DNA from: Fremontodendron californicum
Taxonomy: Eukaryota; Streptophyta; Magnoliopsida; Malvales; Malvaceae
Assembly (NCBI GenBank): GCA_030761205.1
Contig: JAULJL010000002.1
Coordinates: forward strand, 17,215,010-17,279,009
Length of the DNA stretch: 64,000 bases
Direction of reading: 5' to 3'
A program made the position numbers and the translations under genes. Under the pieces are notes generated by a model. That model was not told the origin of the DNA and searched no databases. It saw only the letters and a program-made list of their open reading frames with translations. Shown here in pieces: positions 1-12,500 of this stretch; position 1 is the first letter of the stretch, and the number at the start of each line of letters is the position of its first letter.

Positions 1-3000
1 GATTAGCATACCCAGAACGCCCGTATAAAACGGTATCTTATTAATCGTGTGTTATCTCAAGTCCCGATAAAAAGTCGATTTTAAATTTGGTATTTCAAAT
101 TAATTCCCAATTTTAAGAAAAATAATTCCAGTTTTAATTGAAAATGGCCCGAAATTTATTAATTCAAAATTTTCCTATATTCCCCGATAAACGCGGCAAA
201 ATATAGAAATTTTTATTTATTTGGAAATTTTTTTTGAATCATTCACGTTTTTAAAAGAAAGATATTCTTTTATTAATGATAATTGATGATATCCTCCCTA
301 GCAAACTCGACAGAGAACTCATGAATTATTTAACTCGGAAATATCTTTATTTTATTGAAAATCATTATCTTATTTTAAAAGATTTTAAAAAGATGAATAT
401 GAACATGTGTGACATAATAAAGATAACAGAGCAAAATCTAAATGACGTAATATAACCTAAGTGACATGATATATTCTAAATGACTTAGTATATTCTAAAT
501 GACATAGCAATATAATTAATAACATAAAATGATATGAAATATAAAATAATATTATCATGAAATATGCATGGAAATAAAAAAAAACAATGCATGAACATAG
601 TAAATCCTAAATGATGTGACAAAAATAAATGACTAAGCAAAAAGTAAAGGATAATATAGAATATTCACAACCATATAACAAACAATATAACACCATGCAA
701 TAAAAATCAAAACAATATCATAGCCATAGAAATAGAAATATTCATAGCAAAAATCATATATTATACAATATGCATGAACATAGAAAATACAATGCATGAA
801 ATTGTATTTTTTTCCTTTAAATAAGGAAATTCGTATACCTAAAAGGATATCCAACTACCTTAGGAAAAGACATCAAGTTAAATTTTCTAAAATAAAAAAC
901 ACTTTGTGATTGGCTTAAAAACAATTTTGAAAATTTTAGATAAAGAAAACACCATAGCCGAAATTCCCATTTAAAAAGGCCCTATTTCCTAACTTTAAAA
1001 ACCCGGACTTGAAATCATTTTTTAGGACTAAATGGCTTAGAAATCAACCTAGGATAGTAGCTAAGGTTCCTAATTAGCCCTCTCTTAAGGCCTTAGACAA
1101 AACAAAAAATTATTTTTCCCTTGAATTCAAATCTGACTTTACTGACCAGTTTTAAAACGTGATTTTTTAACCTATTTTAAAAGTTTCAAAAAAATCTGAA
1201 AACAATATGGGAGACTCAGAACATGTCTAACTCTTTGGGAAAAATTTTGATTAATTTTTAGACTAAGGATGACCTACCAGAAAAATCACGAAAGTCAGAA
1301 TACTGGGTGAAAAACTGTTTTGCCAAAAAAACATTTTTAAGCCTTTGATAAAATCATTCAAAAATCAAAATAAAAATATTGGAGACTCTTCTAAGGACCT
1401 ACAAGCAGTAGCTAAAATTTCTAAAAATTTGGATAAGGATTGCCTAATAAAAAAAAATCACTAACGTAGAAATTCCAACTTGACAACTTCTTAATTTTCC
1501 ACAAGCATGCTCATGTGAGTTTGGCTTTGAGCCATTGATTGGCTTAATCAAGGATCAAGTGGTATGATATAAAATGCATGAACAAACAGCAAGTTAAATG
1601 CATGAAATGCATGATCTAAGGCCTAAATGACATAGAAAATGCATGGCATATACAACGACCTAGACCTAACATGAACTTGTGCATGGATTTTAATGCAACA
1701 TAGACCTAATATGCATGAAATGCATGGCAATGCAAATGTAACCTAGACCTAATGAGAATGCATGGCAATAACACAAACACATAATAAATAAAATACACAA
1801 AATCATGGCATAGAAATGCAGGCATGTCAACTAAACAAGATGAAAATGCACACATAAGGCAAAACAACAAGGGTAGCTGAATGGACACTTTCAAGATGGT
1901 GAAATCCTAGCATGCATTAACACAAACACATGGCATAGTATATGCAAGACTCAAAAGGAAACATGTTAGACCAAGCAAACATGATGCAAAGGCAAAGATG
2001 TAGCTAGACATATATACAAACACTTAGTATAGCAATATACAAAGCATGAACAACTTAACATGTTAAAAACAGAAAATTAAAAATGGCAAACTATGTAGAC
2101 ATGAAAATAAAGTTATAAAATCAGCAAAAATAAAAGTAAGTAAAGAAGGTTAAAACAAGCTCTATATCTTGATTATTTAGAAAATTTAGAACATCAAAGC
2201 AAGCTATAATATCACAACCAACATGGAAAATAAATCAAACACACAATAATGAGACCATTTGGCCAACACCACAAATTGAGTAAAATTTGTTTTTTTTTCT
2301 TTGATTTTTCATGAAAGCATAAGATAGGAGCTTTAAGAACTTGTTTTGAAAAACAATTTTATTTCATGAAAGAAAATAAAATAACAATGAAAATAACAAA
2401 ATCATATGAACAAAGTATGGAGGAGAGCATGAAAGAAAATAGCTACCTTGCTTTAGCTTTCCAAATCAAAGAGTAGTAAGAAAACCTTTCTTTTTTCTTT
2501 TTTCTTTTTTCTTTTCTCTTTTCCCTTTATTTTTTCTCTCCCTTTAGTTACTGCCCTCTCTATGATCAGCCAATAACCCCTAGTAAAAATGAACCCCCCC
2601 TAAATGATGGTAGCCAGATGGCCCTCTAGGTGTAGGATGTTGTCATCTTTTTTCCCTAGCCAATTTGATCCAAAGGCCACTAATCCAAGATGCTTCCATT
2701 GTGAAATTACCACCCTTAGATTAAGTAATTAGCCCCTAACTAAAACAACTGTTCAAAATTATGTAGCCATCATGTTGACATCCCTCTTCTTCACGCATTG
2801 ATCCATATGGCACAATTACAAAGGCTTGATCAAAAAAATAACTACCTTATTATCCACTTTTGACCTTTGGATGCAAGAGCTTAGCAAAAATCACTCTCCT
2901 CATCGGCTTGGCAGGCTGACCCTTCATATTCTAGCCCACTCTCCATTTTTTTAATTGCAAGAAAGGCCTTCTTCGGTTTATTCGATAAAAAATACCCTTT

Positions 3001-3149
3001 TAGCCCCCGAACCTAATTAAATAGAAATCAGACTCCAAATCCAAATTTTTTTTTCAATACTTCCTATATACTATAAAATTGAATTCTGAAAGTTTTCATA
3101 ATTTTTCGAGCCCATTTGCTATTTTTCCCGAATTTTTCTTCCAAAATTG

Positions 3150-3620
3150 CCCTTTAGTGCACCTGAACTTTTACCATTTTTCAAACAAGCTCCGATTCTA
3201 GATTTTTCTTCACCAATCTCTTCAAAATAATTTTAAATTGAGATCTAGAAGTTTTCATAATTTTCCAAGCTCATTTGCTATATTTTCGAGATTTATCTTC
3301 TGGAATTTCAGCTAAGTGGGCCCGAGATTTGCCATTTTGCAAACGAGCTCCGAATCTGGATTCTTCTTTGCCAATCTCTTCAAAATAATTTAAGATTGAG
3401 ATCTGGAAGTTCTGGTAATTTTTTGAGCTCATTCGCTATTTTTCCGAGATTTATCTTATGGAATTTCAGCTTAGTGGGCTCGAAATTTGTCATTTTGCAA
3501 ACGAGCTTCGAATCCAGATTTTTCTTCACCAATCTCTTCCAAATGACATAAGATTGAGATCTGGAAGTTTTGGTAATTTTTGGAGCTTATTTGCTATTTT
3601 TTCCGAAATTTTCAAATTTG
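3150..3620 (-). repeat. Tandem 158-bp modules in LTR-A
   Basis: Three imperfect head-to-tail modules. The marker CCAATCTCTTC recurs at 3213, 3371 and 3529, exactly 158 bp apart. The same module is found in the other three long LTRs with different copy numbers, so it is a structural part of the LTR family. Confidence 0.75.
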
Positions 3621-4233
3621 CCATTTTACCTCTAAAGCTCAGTTTTACTCAAAACAAGTCCAATTTCTAGATTTTCTTTTTTTTGTGCCTTTTTTATATA
3701 TTGAATTGGAGTTGATCCAAAAACGCCCAATTTTTACGATCAAATTCCCCTCCGATTTGATTTTTTCTGTTTTCAATATTCGAAATTTCCTCGTTTTTTT
3801 CATTTTTTTCCTCCAATCGGCTCTTTTTTCGAAATTACTTCAAACTGAGCCTTGGGCTATCCTTGTTCACTCACTCCTCATCAATTAGGGGCATTAATTT
3901 TACCGAATTAGGCCGTTTCTGCAATTTTTCCCAATTTCGCCAAAATTCACCAAAAACCCTAATTCTCGGTTTTCTTCCAAATTGACTTTTCCTTCAGTTT
4001 TGCTTTCAAATGGCCTCTCCATTACCCGTAGTCATTGCTTATCTTCCATTCAGAACCTTCAATTTCGACTAATTTGATCGTTTAAGCATTTTTCCCCAAA
4101 TTTTCCGAACTAGGGTTTTCTTTCTATTGAATCTCCGTAACCCATCTTCTGGACTCCATATCTTTCATTGTAGACCTCGGATTATCAAAATTCTTTTACC
4201 ATTGTTCAATTAAACTTTGAATCTTGATTTTGA

Positions 4234-4312
4234 ATGTGGGTTGACTTTTTAATGGTTGACTTTTCGAAGTTGACTTTTTCGAGGTTGACCTTTTCAAGAT
4301 TGACTTTTCATG
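4234..4312. promoter_or_regulatory. Cluster of W-box (TTGAC) motifs near the LTR-A start
   Basis: Five TTGACT/TTGACC motifs lie within about 75 bp, roughly 130-200 bp inside the LTR start, that is in U3. TTGAC[C/T] is the core bound by WRKY transcription factors. Every Tat LTR start in this window carries a similar cluster. Regulation by WRKY proteins is inferred. Confidence 0.45.
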
Positions 4313-4439
4313 TTTGTCCTCTTAAACAAAGTCTCGGAATACCCCCTGCAGGGTGAAAAGAGCTTTTCTGCTTTCTAAAATATCATTTTAGGAAGAAAAA
4401 TACCTGATTTAGTGGTTCGGACAAAATTAGGTGTCTACA

Positions 4440-4907
4440 CAAACAATATAAATATTTATACTAGAATCAATAAGAATATATATGTGTATATGTAAACATT
4501 TCATAGTAACAAACTAAGTTCTATATATATCTCAAAGGTAACAATATATATATATATATATTACAAAAATATATATATATACGTTCACACTAATATATAT
4601 TTCAAAACAATAGCAATATATTACAAAAATGTTTTAACTATTTGTTCCGACGTAAAAAACTTTCAACCGTTAAATATATTGAAAAAGACAGTATTCTCGA
4701 TCGATATGATAGGGATATTGGATCGATTCGAAAATTTACGTGCACGACGAGTACGACTATATTGTTAAATCCGACGGTCGGTTTGTAAAAATAGAAATTG
4801 TATGAAAGGTTACGGAAGCGTGTGAACACCGCTTGTGGAGTTAAAAAAGTCCACTGAAAGTGTATCAGATAATAATCCTATATATATTTATCTATATATA
4901 TTCTACT

Positions 4908-4938
<31 letters not shown>

Positions 4939-5544
4939 ACATTATATTATATATATATATGCAGAATATATATAAAATATATATATATCATACAATAATG
5001 AAACAATAACAAACAATAATATGAACAGAAAACAAATCAAATTTTCTACTCGCTTCAATAATAACACCTTTTAAGCCAAATTATTTAAAAACAAAAGATT
5101 CAATACCACTACAAATTACAGCAGATCGCAATCTATTCACAAAGATATCTAAACTAAACCATCAAGTAGACTCGTCAATATTATTGACGGTTCCTGGTGA
5201 AAAGACATCATGCATCAGCAGTTTCTCAATCCAATAACATCATGAAACCTTCTACAACCCTTGCATGAAGCGACGACACTTATTATTTATTAACACATGA
5301 CCGAATCATCACAAAGCTAAGAAAAATTCTTTTAGCCTTTCCCATCTTTTTGATCAGCCACGACTTTTAGAAATAAACAAAGTTTCATGCATGACTAATA
5401 TCTTTCCAGATTAAAAGTCAATTTTAATATATTCTAAGAAACAATTATGAAACAAAACGTAATGACAGTAATGAATCAAAGTAATATATCTTTAATATGA
5501 AATCTAAGTTCTATATGTTGTCAAAACAATAATGAAACATAAAC
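4440..5544. other. AT-rich stretch without a recognisable gene
   Basis: Low-complexity DNA with TA microsatellites around 4543-4580 and 4907-4935. Short open frames here show no domain. Part of it may be an eroded extension of the adjoining copia LTR, but I cannot match it to the second copy at 15.1-16.0 kb. Confidence 0.5.
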
Positions 5545-6233
5545 TAGTATAGCGAAGTAGATAATCGTCTTAAGATTGTTGATATTAGTGTATTCATTAC
5601 TGCATATATACCAACATATAAAGAACAAATTTGAATTGGCAGAATAGTATATATTAAATATTCAAATATACGAATAGGCATATACTCATAGTTTCGGTAG
5701 AACCAAAAAATAGAATATCGAGTCAAGGTTAGACCTCTGACCTTAAGACGATTATTGCTTATCCTTATGGTGCTTACAGTCTATTGCAATTCGTCTCCCA
5801 GGCCTCCTCGATAACGTTGCAGTCGAGAGCACACTCGAAACAACACAGCGAACCAGAAAAGATGATATGCGTCTCTTTCAGAAGATAGTATGAAAACTGA
5901 AAGCAGAAGAGAAAAATTAAGTATTTTTGACAGGCACTGCTCTTGGGTATTTATAGAAAAACTGAAGACTGTTCGGACAGACACAATTGTTGAAAAACAA
6001 ACAGAACCTTTTGGTTCGGTCAGACACATCCATTGGGATAAAATTGGTCTAAACAGACATGTAATGATCAAACTTCTTCCTCTTCAAGTGGATACCTTTG
6101 AGATTAATTTTTCATTCAAACATGATATCAGTTGTGTAAATAAATTATACACCGTGTATCTGCTTACGACAATCTATGTATTGATATACGTATTTCGTAT
6201 TTATACATTTCAATTAATCATTGATATCCAACA
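5545..6233 (-). repeat. Ty1/copia LTR copy 1 (minus), left limit approximate
   Basis: On the minus strand it begins TGTTGGATATCAAT (complement ending at 6233). It is colinear with the LTR at 15.07-16.05 kb over the segments around 5690-5960 and 6060-6233. The other copy carries about 290 bp more in the middle. There is no polypurine tract to its right, unlike the second copy, so this is a detached, solo or 5' LTR. The left end is uncertain because the homology fades into AT-rich sequence. Confidence 0.65.
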
Positions 6234-6249
6234 ATTTTCACAGACGAAA

Positions 6250-6480
6250 TCACTTCCACAAACTTCGTTGCAAGTTTGGCATTTTGAACATTCATGCTCC
6301 AACTTGAAAGGGAAGGTATTAGACGATATTCTTGGCTGCAATCTTGTAATTACTGATAATTTGGAATGCTGCTATTTAGTCTTCACAGCAGTGGGAAGTT
6401 AGGATATAGTTCAAAAACTAGCTTATTACCTTTAAATATTGATTCGTTCAATTTCTTAATGAGTAACATAGGTTAGTAAA
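6250..6480 (+). pseudogene. Remnant of a plus-strand copia 3' end and LTR start
   Basis: The stretch around 6272-6325 resembles the end of a copia pol: a degenerate version of the usual final residues (Lys-Leu-Gly, Ile-His-Ala-Pro), then a purine tract AACTTGAAAGGGAAG where the PPT should be, then a LTR-like start with CTTGGCTGCAATCTTG. These features follow the common layout of plant copia termini. The fragment points opposite to the copia LTR on its left, so two different copia insertions abut here. Extent to the right is a guess. Confidence 0.45.
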
Positions 6481-6501
6481 GAATTTTATATGATCCTACA
6501 G

Positions 6502-6635
6502 GTGGAGAGGCTGCCATTCCCAAGCCCAAAAACGGCATTCTCTTGCCATTGGAGCCCAACAGATATTCTGCAATATTGAATGAAGTTGCCTCCAAGTCCA
6601 AACTGCAGACCAACTTCCAATCGGCGTTAATCTAG
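6502..6635 (+). CDS. Candidate last exon of an unidentified host gene
   Basis: After an acceptor-like pyrimidine/ACAG at 6498-6501 the frame GGT GGA GAG stays open for 44 codons to TAG at 6633-6635. Its content is unlike the surrounding AT-rich DNA: balanced base use and a plausible soluble peptide with the segments AIPKPKNGILLPLEPNRYS and LNEVASKSKLQ. An AATAAA sits 72 bp after the stop. I do not recognise the protein. Upstream exons would have to lie left of the copia insertions or outside the window, so the gene may be broken. It could also be a captured exon or chance. Confidence 0.35.
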
Positions 6636-6706
6636 TTTTCAATATTATTTATTAGCAAACAAAGTTATATTTGTATTTATTTTTAAGAATTTTATGTCTG
6701 TTCATT

Positions 6707-6712
6707 AATAAA
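6707..6712 (+). terminator. Possible polyadenylation signal AATAAA
   Basis: AATAAA lies 72 bp downstream of the stop of the candidate terminal exon, in T-rich sequence, which suits a plant 3' UTR. The motif is common by chance in DNA this AT-rich. Confidence 0.25.
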
Positions 6713-6924
6713 ATGACATCATGCAATTCACTGATGTTATATAAATTTATAATATGATAGTATATCAAATTTAAACTCAATTAATAAATATTTTTGCTAA
6801 TATTATTACTTATAGATATTTTAGTATTTTCACCGCAACTTCATAATTATTCGATTTTAGTCCTGATGATATATGCGGGTCATGCGTGAAATAGACAGAA
6901 TCTTTGGTAAGAATCAAATTCGGT

Positions 6925-6957
6925 AAGATCATATTATTGTTTAAATAATACGATCTT
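6925..6957. repeat. Short palindrome
   Basis: Arms AAGATCATATTATT (6925-6938) and AATAATACGATCTT (6944-6957) pair at 13 of 14 positions with a short loop. It may be a tiny hairpin or the remnant of an inverted-repeat element. The rest of 6640-7138 shows nothing I can name. Confidence 0.4.
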
Positions 6958-7138
6958 GCTAGAGAGTTAAGTAATTATTAAATTCAAAGGGACTCGTTAA
7001 CAGATTCGTTCTAATTTGTTTAAAGAGTTGTAGATGCCAAATTAATGCAACTTTTATCAGTGTATTCGAGTTTCACCTGGTTTAACTCCACTTGATGAAT
7101 GATGATGAAGAGATGGCGTTGTACTCTGTTCTCATGGG

Positions 7139-7266
7139 CTCATATTGGTATTGGTACGCTCATCGAAACGACCGATAAAAAAATCAAAATAATATGATAT
7201 TGATATCATTTCATTTTTCTTCAAAATTGATACATACCGACCGATACAATTAATACCAATATTGAG
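7139..7266. mobile_element. MITE-like element of about 128 bp
   Basis: The left end CTCATATTGGTATTGGTA and the complement of the right end, CTCAATATTGGTATTA, form imperfect terminal inverted repeats. Inside them lie two copies of ACCGAT/CGACCGATA-like sequence in inverted order. No coding capacity. Target duplications are not clear, so the call rests on symmetry alone. Confidence 0.35.
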
Positions 7267-7483
7267 ATCGACTACTATACATACGATACATGAAGCAACT
7301 CTATTGAAATGTGTGATGGTGTGCTTCTATAACGTAATTGAAATTTGGAAAGAATAATGTAGACACCTAATTTTGTCCGGACCACTAAATCAGATATTTT
7401 TCTTTCTAAATTGATGTTTTAGAATGCAAAAAGACTTTTCTCATCCTGCAGGTGGTACTCTGATACTTAGTTTAATGAAGGAG

Positions 7484-7545
7484 GCATAAAAAGTCAATCT
7501 TGAAAAAGTCAACCTCGAAAAAGTCAACTCCAAAAAGTCAACCCA
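7484..7545. promoter_or_regulatory. W-box cluster in LTR-B
   Basis: Four AGTCAA motifs (TTGACT on the other strand) spaced 14-17 bp, about 130-185 bp into the LTR. The arrangement matches the clusters in the other three Tat LTRs of this window. Confidence 0.45.
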
Positions 7546-8189
7546 CTTTCAAAATCAAGATTCAAAGTTCAATTGAAAAATGGTGAAAGAATTTTGATAA
7601 TCCGAGGTCTACATGAAAGTTATGGAGTTCGAAAGCTGAGTTACGGAGATTTAGTGGAAAGGAAATCCTAGTTCAGAAAATTTGGAAAAAAATGTTTAAA
7701 CGATCAAATTGGTCGGAACTGGAGATTCTGAATGAAAGATAAGAAATGGCTACGGGTAATGGAGAGGCCATTTGAAGGGAAAAGTGAAGGAAAAGTCAAT
7801 TTGAAAGAAAATCGAGAATTAGGGTTTTTGGTGGATTTTGGTGAAATTGGGGAAAATTGCAGGAATGGCCCGATTCGGTAAAATTAAAGCCCCTAATTGA
7901 TGAGGAGTGAGTAAATAAGGATAGCCCATGGTTTAGTTTGAAGTAATTCCGAGAAAAGAATCGATTGGAGAAAAAATAGAAAAACAAGGAAATTCCCGAT
8001 ATTGGGAAAAGAAAAAATCAAAACGAAAAGGAATTTGATCGTAAAAAATAGGCATTTTCGAACCAACTCCAATTCAATATATGAAAAAGGCACAGAAAAA
8101 GAAAATCTGGAAATCGGACTTGTTTTGAGTAAAACCGGGCTTTGGAGGTAAAAGGGCAAATTTGGAAAATTCGGGAAAAATAGCAAATG

Positions 8190-8560
8190 AGCTCCAAAAC
8201 TTCCAGATCTCAATCTTAAATCATTTGGAAGAGATTGGCGAAGAAAAATCCAGATTCGGAGTTCGTTTGCAAAATGGCAAATTTCGGGCCTACTAAGCTG
8301 AAATTCAAGAAGATAAATCTCGAAAATATAGCAAATGGGCTCGAAAAATTATGAAAACTTCCAAATCTCACTTTAAAATTATTTGGAAGAGATTGGTGAA
8401 GAAAAATCCGGATTTGAAGCTCGTTTGCAAAATGGAAAAAGTTCGGGTGCATTAAGGGCAATTTCGGAAGATAAATCCTGAAAAAATAGCAAATGTGCCC
8501 GAAAAATTATGAAAACTTCCAGAAATTCAATCTTTTATTATTTAGGAAGTATTGAAAAAA
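8190..8560 (+). repeat. 158-bp modules in LTR-B
   Basis: GGAAGAGATTGG recurs at about 8227 and 8385, and a degenerate GGAAGTATTGA follows at about 8546. This is the same repeated module as in LTR-A, in the opposite orientation. Confidence 0.7.
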
Positions 8561-9515
8561 GATAAATTGGATTTTGAGTCATTTTTCTATTAATTAGGTT
8601 TGGAGGCCAAAAATGTCATTTTACCGAAGAAATCGAAGAGGGCTTTTAAGAAAATAGAGATTGGGCTGGAATATCAAGGATCATCAGCCAAGCCCATAAT
8701 GGAGAGTGATTTTTCTGAGATTTTGCATCCAAAGGCTAAGAGTGGATAGTAAGATAGTTATTTTTTTGATCAAGCCTTTGTAATTGTGACACATGGACCA
8801 ATGCATGGAGAGGGATGATGTCAATATAATGACATCATATTAGTTAGGGGCTGATTACTTAATCTAAGGTGGTAATTTCACATAAAAGGCATCTTGGATT
8901 AAGGGCCATTCGATCAAAATTGGCTAGGAAATAACTACAATATTCTACACAATTCTATAGGCCATTCAGCCACTACAAGGGGTAGGGGGTCTTTTCAGTT
9001 TGCTTCACTTCTTGGCTGATCACATTCTGATTTTGAGAGAAAAAGAGCTAAGTTTTGAAAAGCAAAGAAAGTTAGAAGATAAAAAAGCTTGAAAAATAGC
9101 TTTTGAAGGTAGCTAAAAGCACCTAACTATTGCATTTTCTTTCATTTTCCATGCTTAACTTGTTGATTTTCTTTGATATTTTGTGATTTTCTATTGTTTT
9201 TGGTTGTGAAATAAATGTTTTCAAGCTTCCTTCTAAAGCTCCTCTTTTATGTTTTCTTGAAAAAATCTTAAAAAACAATTTTTTTACTACTTTTTTGGAG
9301 TTGGCTGAATGGCCTTGTGTTTGTGCATGAGATGTGTTTGATTCATTTTCCATGAGTGTTGTGTTATTGTAGCATGTTTTGATGTTCAAACTTTTTAAAA
9401 GAGTTAAGATATGGAGCTTGTTTTCAATCCTTTTCATTTATTTACTATTATTTTTGCTGATTTTATCATTTTATTTCTATGTCTACTTACTTTATTTGTC
9501 ATTTTTAATTTTCTG

Positions 9516-12500
9516 TTTTCAACATGTTAAGTTGTTCATGATTTGCATTTTACTATACTATGTGTTTGTGAAAATGTCTAGCTATGTTCATGCATTTGCA
9601 TCATGTTTGCTTAGTCTAACATGTTTCCTCATAAGTCTTGTATTTAGTATACCACGTGTTTGTGTTAATTAGCATGATAGGATTTCACTATTTAGGCCAT
9701 ATGACCATTCGGCTAACCCATGGTTCTATGTCTTGTATGTGCATTTTTATCTTGCTAGTTGTCATGCTTACATATCTATGCCATGATTTTGTGTTTTTGA
9801 TTTATATTACTATGCGTTTGTGTTATTGCCATGCATTTTCATTCGGTCTAGGTCTCATTTGCATTGTCATGCATTTCATGCATGTTTAGGTCTAGGTTCC
9901 ATTTATTGCCATGCAAGTTCATGTTATGTCTAGGTCATATTCTTTATGCCATGCATTTCCTATGTCATTTAGGCCTTAAATCATGCATTTCATGCATTTA
10001 ACTTGCTGTTTGTTCATGCATCTTATATCATGCCACTTGATTTATGACTTAGGCCAATCAATGGCTCAAACTCAAGCTCACATGAGCATACTCGTGGAAA
10101 ATTGAGAAGTTGTCGAGTTGATTTTTCTACCTTTGTGATTTTTTTTCTTTTTGCTTAGGCAATTCTTGTCCAAATTTTTAGAAATTTTAGCTACTGTTTC
10201 TAGGTCCTTAGAAGAGTCTCCAATATTTTTACTTTGATTTTTGAATGATTTTATCAAAGGCTTGAAAATAATTTTTGGCAAAACAGTTTTTCACCGAGTG
10301 TTCTAACTTTCGTGATTTTTCTGGTGGGTTATTCTTATTCCAAAAATTAATCTAATTTTTCCCCATAGAGTTAGACATGTTCTAAGTCTCATATATATTT
10401 TTCATATTTTTTATAATTTTTTAAAATAGGTTAAAAAATCACGTTTTAAAACTGGACAGTAGAGCCATATTTGAATTTGAGGGAAAATTAATTTTTTGTT
10501 TTGTCTAAGGAATTAAGAGAGGGCTTAGTAGGAACCTTAGCTACTGTCCTAGGTTGATTTCTAAGACGTTTTAATCTTAAAAAATGATTTTGTAAAGCTC
10601 GGGTCAACGATGGTCAAGTTCGGGTTTTCAAGGTTAGGAAAATAGAGCCATTTTCAAAAGGGGAATTCGGCCATGTATTATTTTTCATCCAAGATTTTCA
10701 AAATTGTTTTCAACCAATCACAAAAAAGTATTTTTATTTTGGAAAATTTAATTTGATGTCTTTTCCAAAGGTAGTCGGATATCTTTATTTAAAGGGAAAA
10801 ATACATTTTCATGCATTGCATTTTCCATGATCATGCATATTATATGATATATGATTTTTGCTATGAATACTTCTATGGTAATGTTATTATTTTGATTTAT
10901 ATTCTATGGTGTTATATTTGTTTGATATATGGTTGTGAATATTCTTTGTTATCATATGCTTTTTATTTATTCATTTATTTTTGTCACGTCATTTAAGATT
11001 TACTATATTCATGCATTATTATTTTTATTTTCATGCATATTTCATGATAACATTATTTTATGTCACATATCATTTTATGTCACTTAGGTTATATCATGTC
11101 ATCTAAGTTATATTATATCATTTAGATTTTGCTATGTCATCTTTATTATGTCACACATGTTCATATTCATTTTTTTAAAATATTTTTAAAATAAGATAAT
11201 GATTTTAAATAAAATGAAGTTATTCCCGAGTTAAAATAATTCATGTGTTCTCTTTCGGGTTGCTGGGAGGATATCATCAATTATCATTAGTAACAGAATA
11301 TCTTTCTGAAAACGAGAATGATTTGGAAAACTTTCTAAATAATTAATTTTTTTTTATATTTTGCCGAATTTTCGAAGAATGTAGGAAAATTTTGAATTAA
11401 TAAATTCCGAATCATTTTCAATAAAAAATGGAATTATTTTTTTTTAAAATTGGGAATTGATTTGAAATACCGAATTTAAAACCGGCTTTTTCAACATGTT
11501 AAGTTGTTCATGATTTGCATTTTACTATACTATGTGTTTGTGAAAATGTCTAGCTATGTTCATGCATTTGCATCATGTTTGCTTAGTCTAACATGTTTCC
11601 TCTTAAGTCTTGTATTTAGTATACCACGTGTTTGTGTTAATTAGCATGATAGGATTTCACTATTTAGGCCATATGACCATTCGGCTAACCCATGGTTCTA
11701 TGTCTTGTATGTGCATTTTTATCTTGCTAGTTGTCATGCTTACATATCTATGCCATGATTTTGTGTTTTTGATTTATATTACTATGCGTTTGTGTTATTG
11801 CCATGCATTTTCATTCGGTCTAGGTCTCATTTGCATTGTCATGCATTTCATGCATGTTTAGGTCTAGGTTCCATTTATTGCCATGCAAGTTCATGTTATG
11901 TCTAGGTCATATTCTTTATGCCATGCATTTCCTATGTCATTTAGGCCTTAAATCATGCATTTCATGCATTTAACTTGCTGTTTGTTCATGCATCTTATAT
12001 CATGCCACTTGATTTATGACTTAGGCCAATCAATGGCTCAAACTCAAGCTCACATGAGCATACTCGTGGAAAATTGAGAAGTTGTCGAGTTGATTTTTCT
12101 ACCTTTGTGATTTTTTTTTTTTTTGCTTAGGCAATTCTTGTCCAAATTTTTAGAAATTTTAGCTACTGTTTGTAGGTCCTTAGAAGAGTCTCCAATATTT
12201 TTACTTTGATTTTTGAATGATTTTATCAAAGGCTTAAAAATAATTTTTGGCAAAACAGTTTTTCACCCAGTGTTCTGACTTTCGTGATTTTTCTGGTGGG
12301 TTATTCTTATTCCAAAAATTAATCTAATTTTTCCCCATAGAGTTAGACATGTTCTAAGTCTCATATATATTTTTCATATTTTTTATAATTTTTTAAAATA
12401 GGTTAAAAAATCACGTTTTAAAACTGGACAGTAGAGCCATATTTGAATTTGAGGGAAAATTAATTTTTTGTTTTGTCTAAGGAATTAAGAGAGGGCTTAG

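Larger units (their letters stand above)
1..4439 (-). repeat. Tat/Ogre-like LTR (LTR-A), 3' end off the window
   Basis: Long terminal repeat of the same family as the three other long LTRs in this window, read on the minus strand. It starts with TGTAGACACC (complement of 4430-4439) and runs left to the window edge. Position 1 matches a point about 300 bp before the LTR end in the related copy at 28336, so the whole LTR would be near 4.75 kb. No polypurine tract adjoins its start on the right, so this is either a 5' LTR with its internal region outside the window or a solo LTR. The scattered short ORFs in it are not real genes. Confidence 0.85.

Noticed and set aside
3458..3888. Two overlapping frames of 70 and 102 residues in LTR-A
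   Set aside because: Related frames appear in the other LTRs only where LTR sequence is shared, in different lengths and with stops. No domain.
5890..6402. 170-residue plus-strand frame
   Set aside because: It runs antisense through a copia LTR and across its border into another copia remnant. The LTR orientation and homology explain it.
9638..11861. Identical 83-residue frames at 9638-9889 and 11610-11861
   Set aside because: They are copies made by the LTR duplication. Low-complexity, hydrophobic translation of T-rich LTR sequence with no homologue I recognise.
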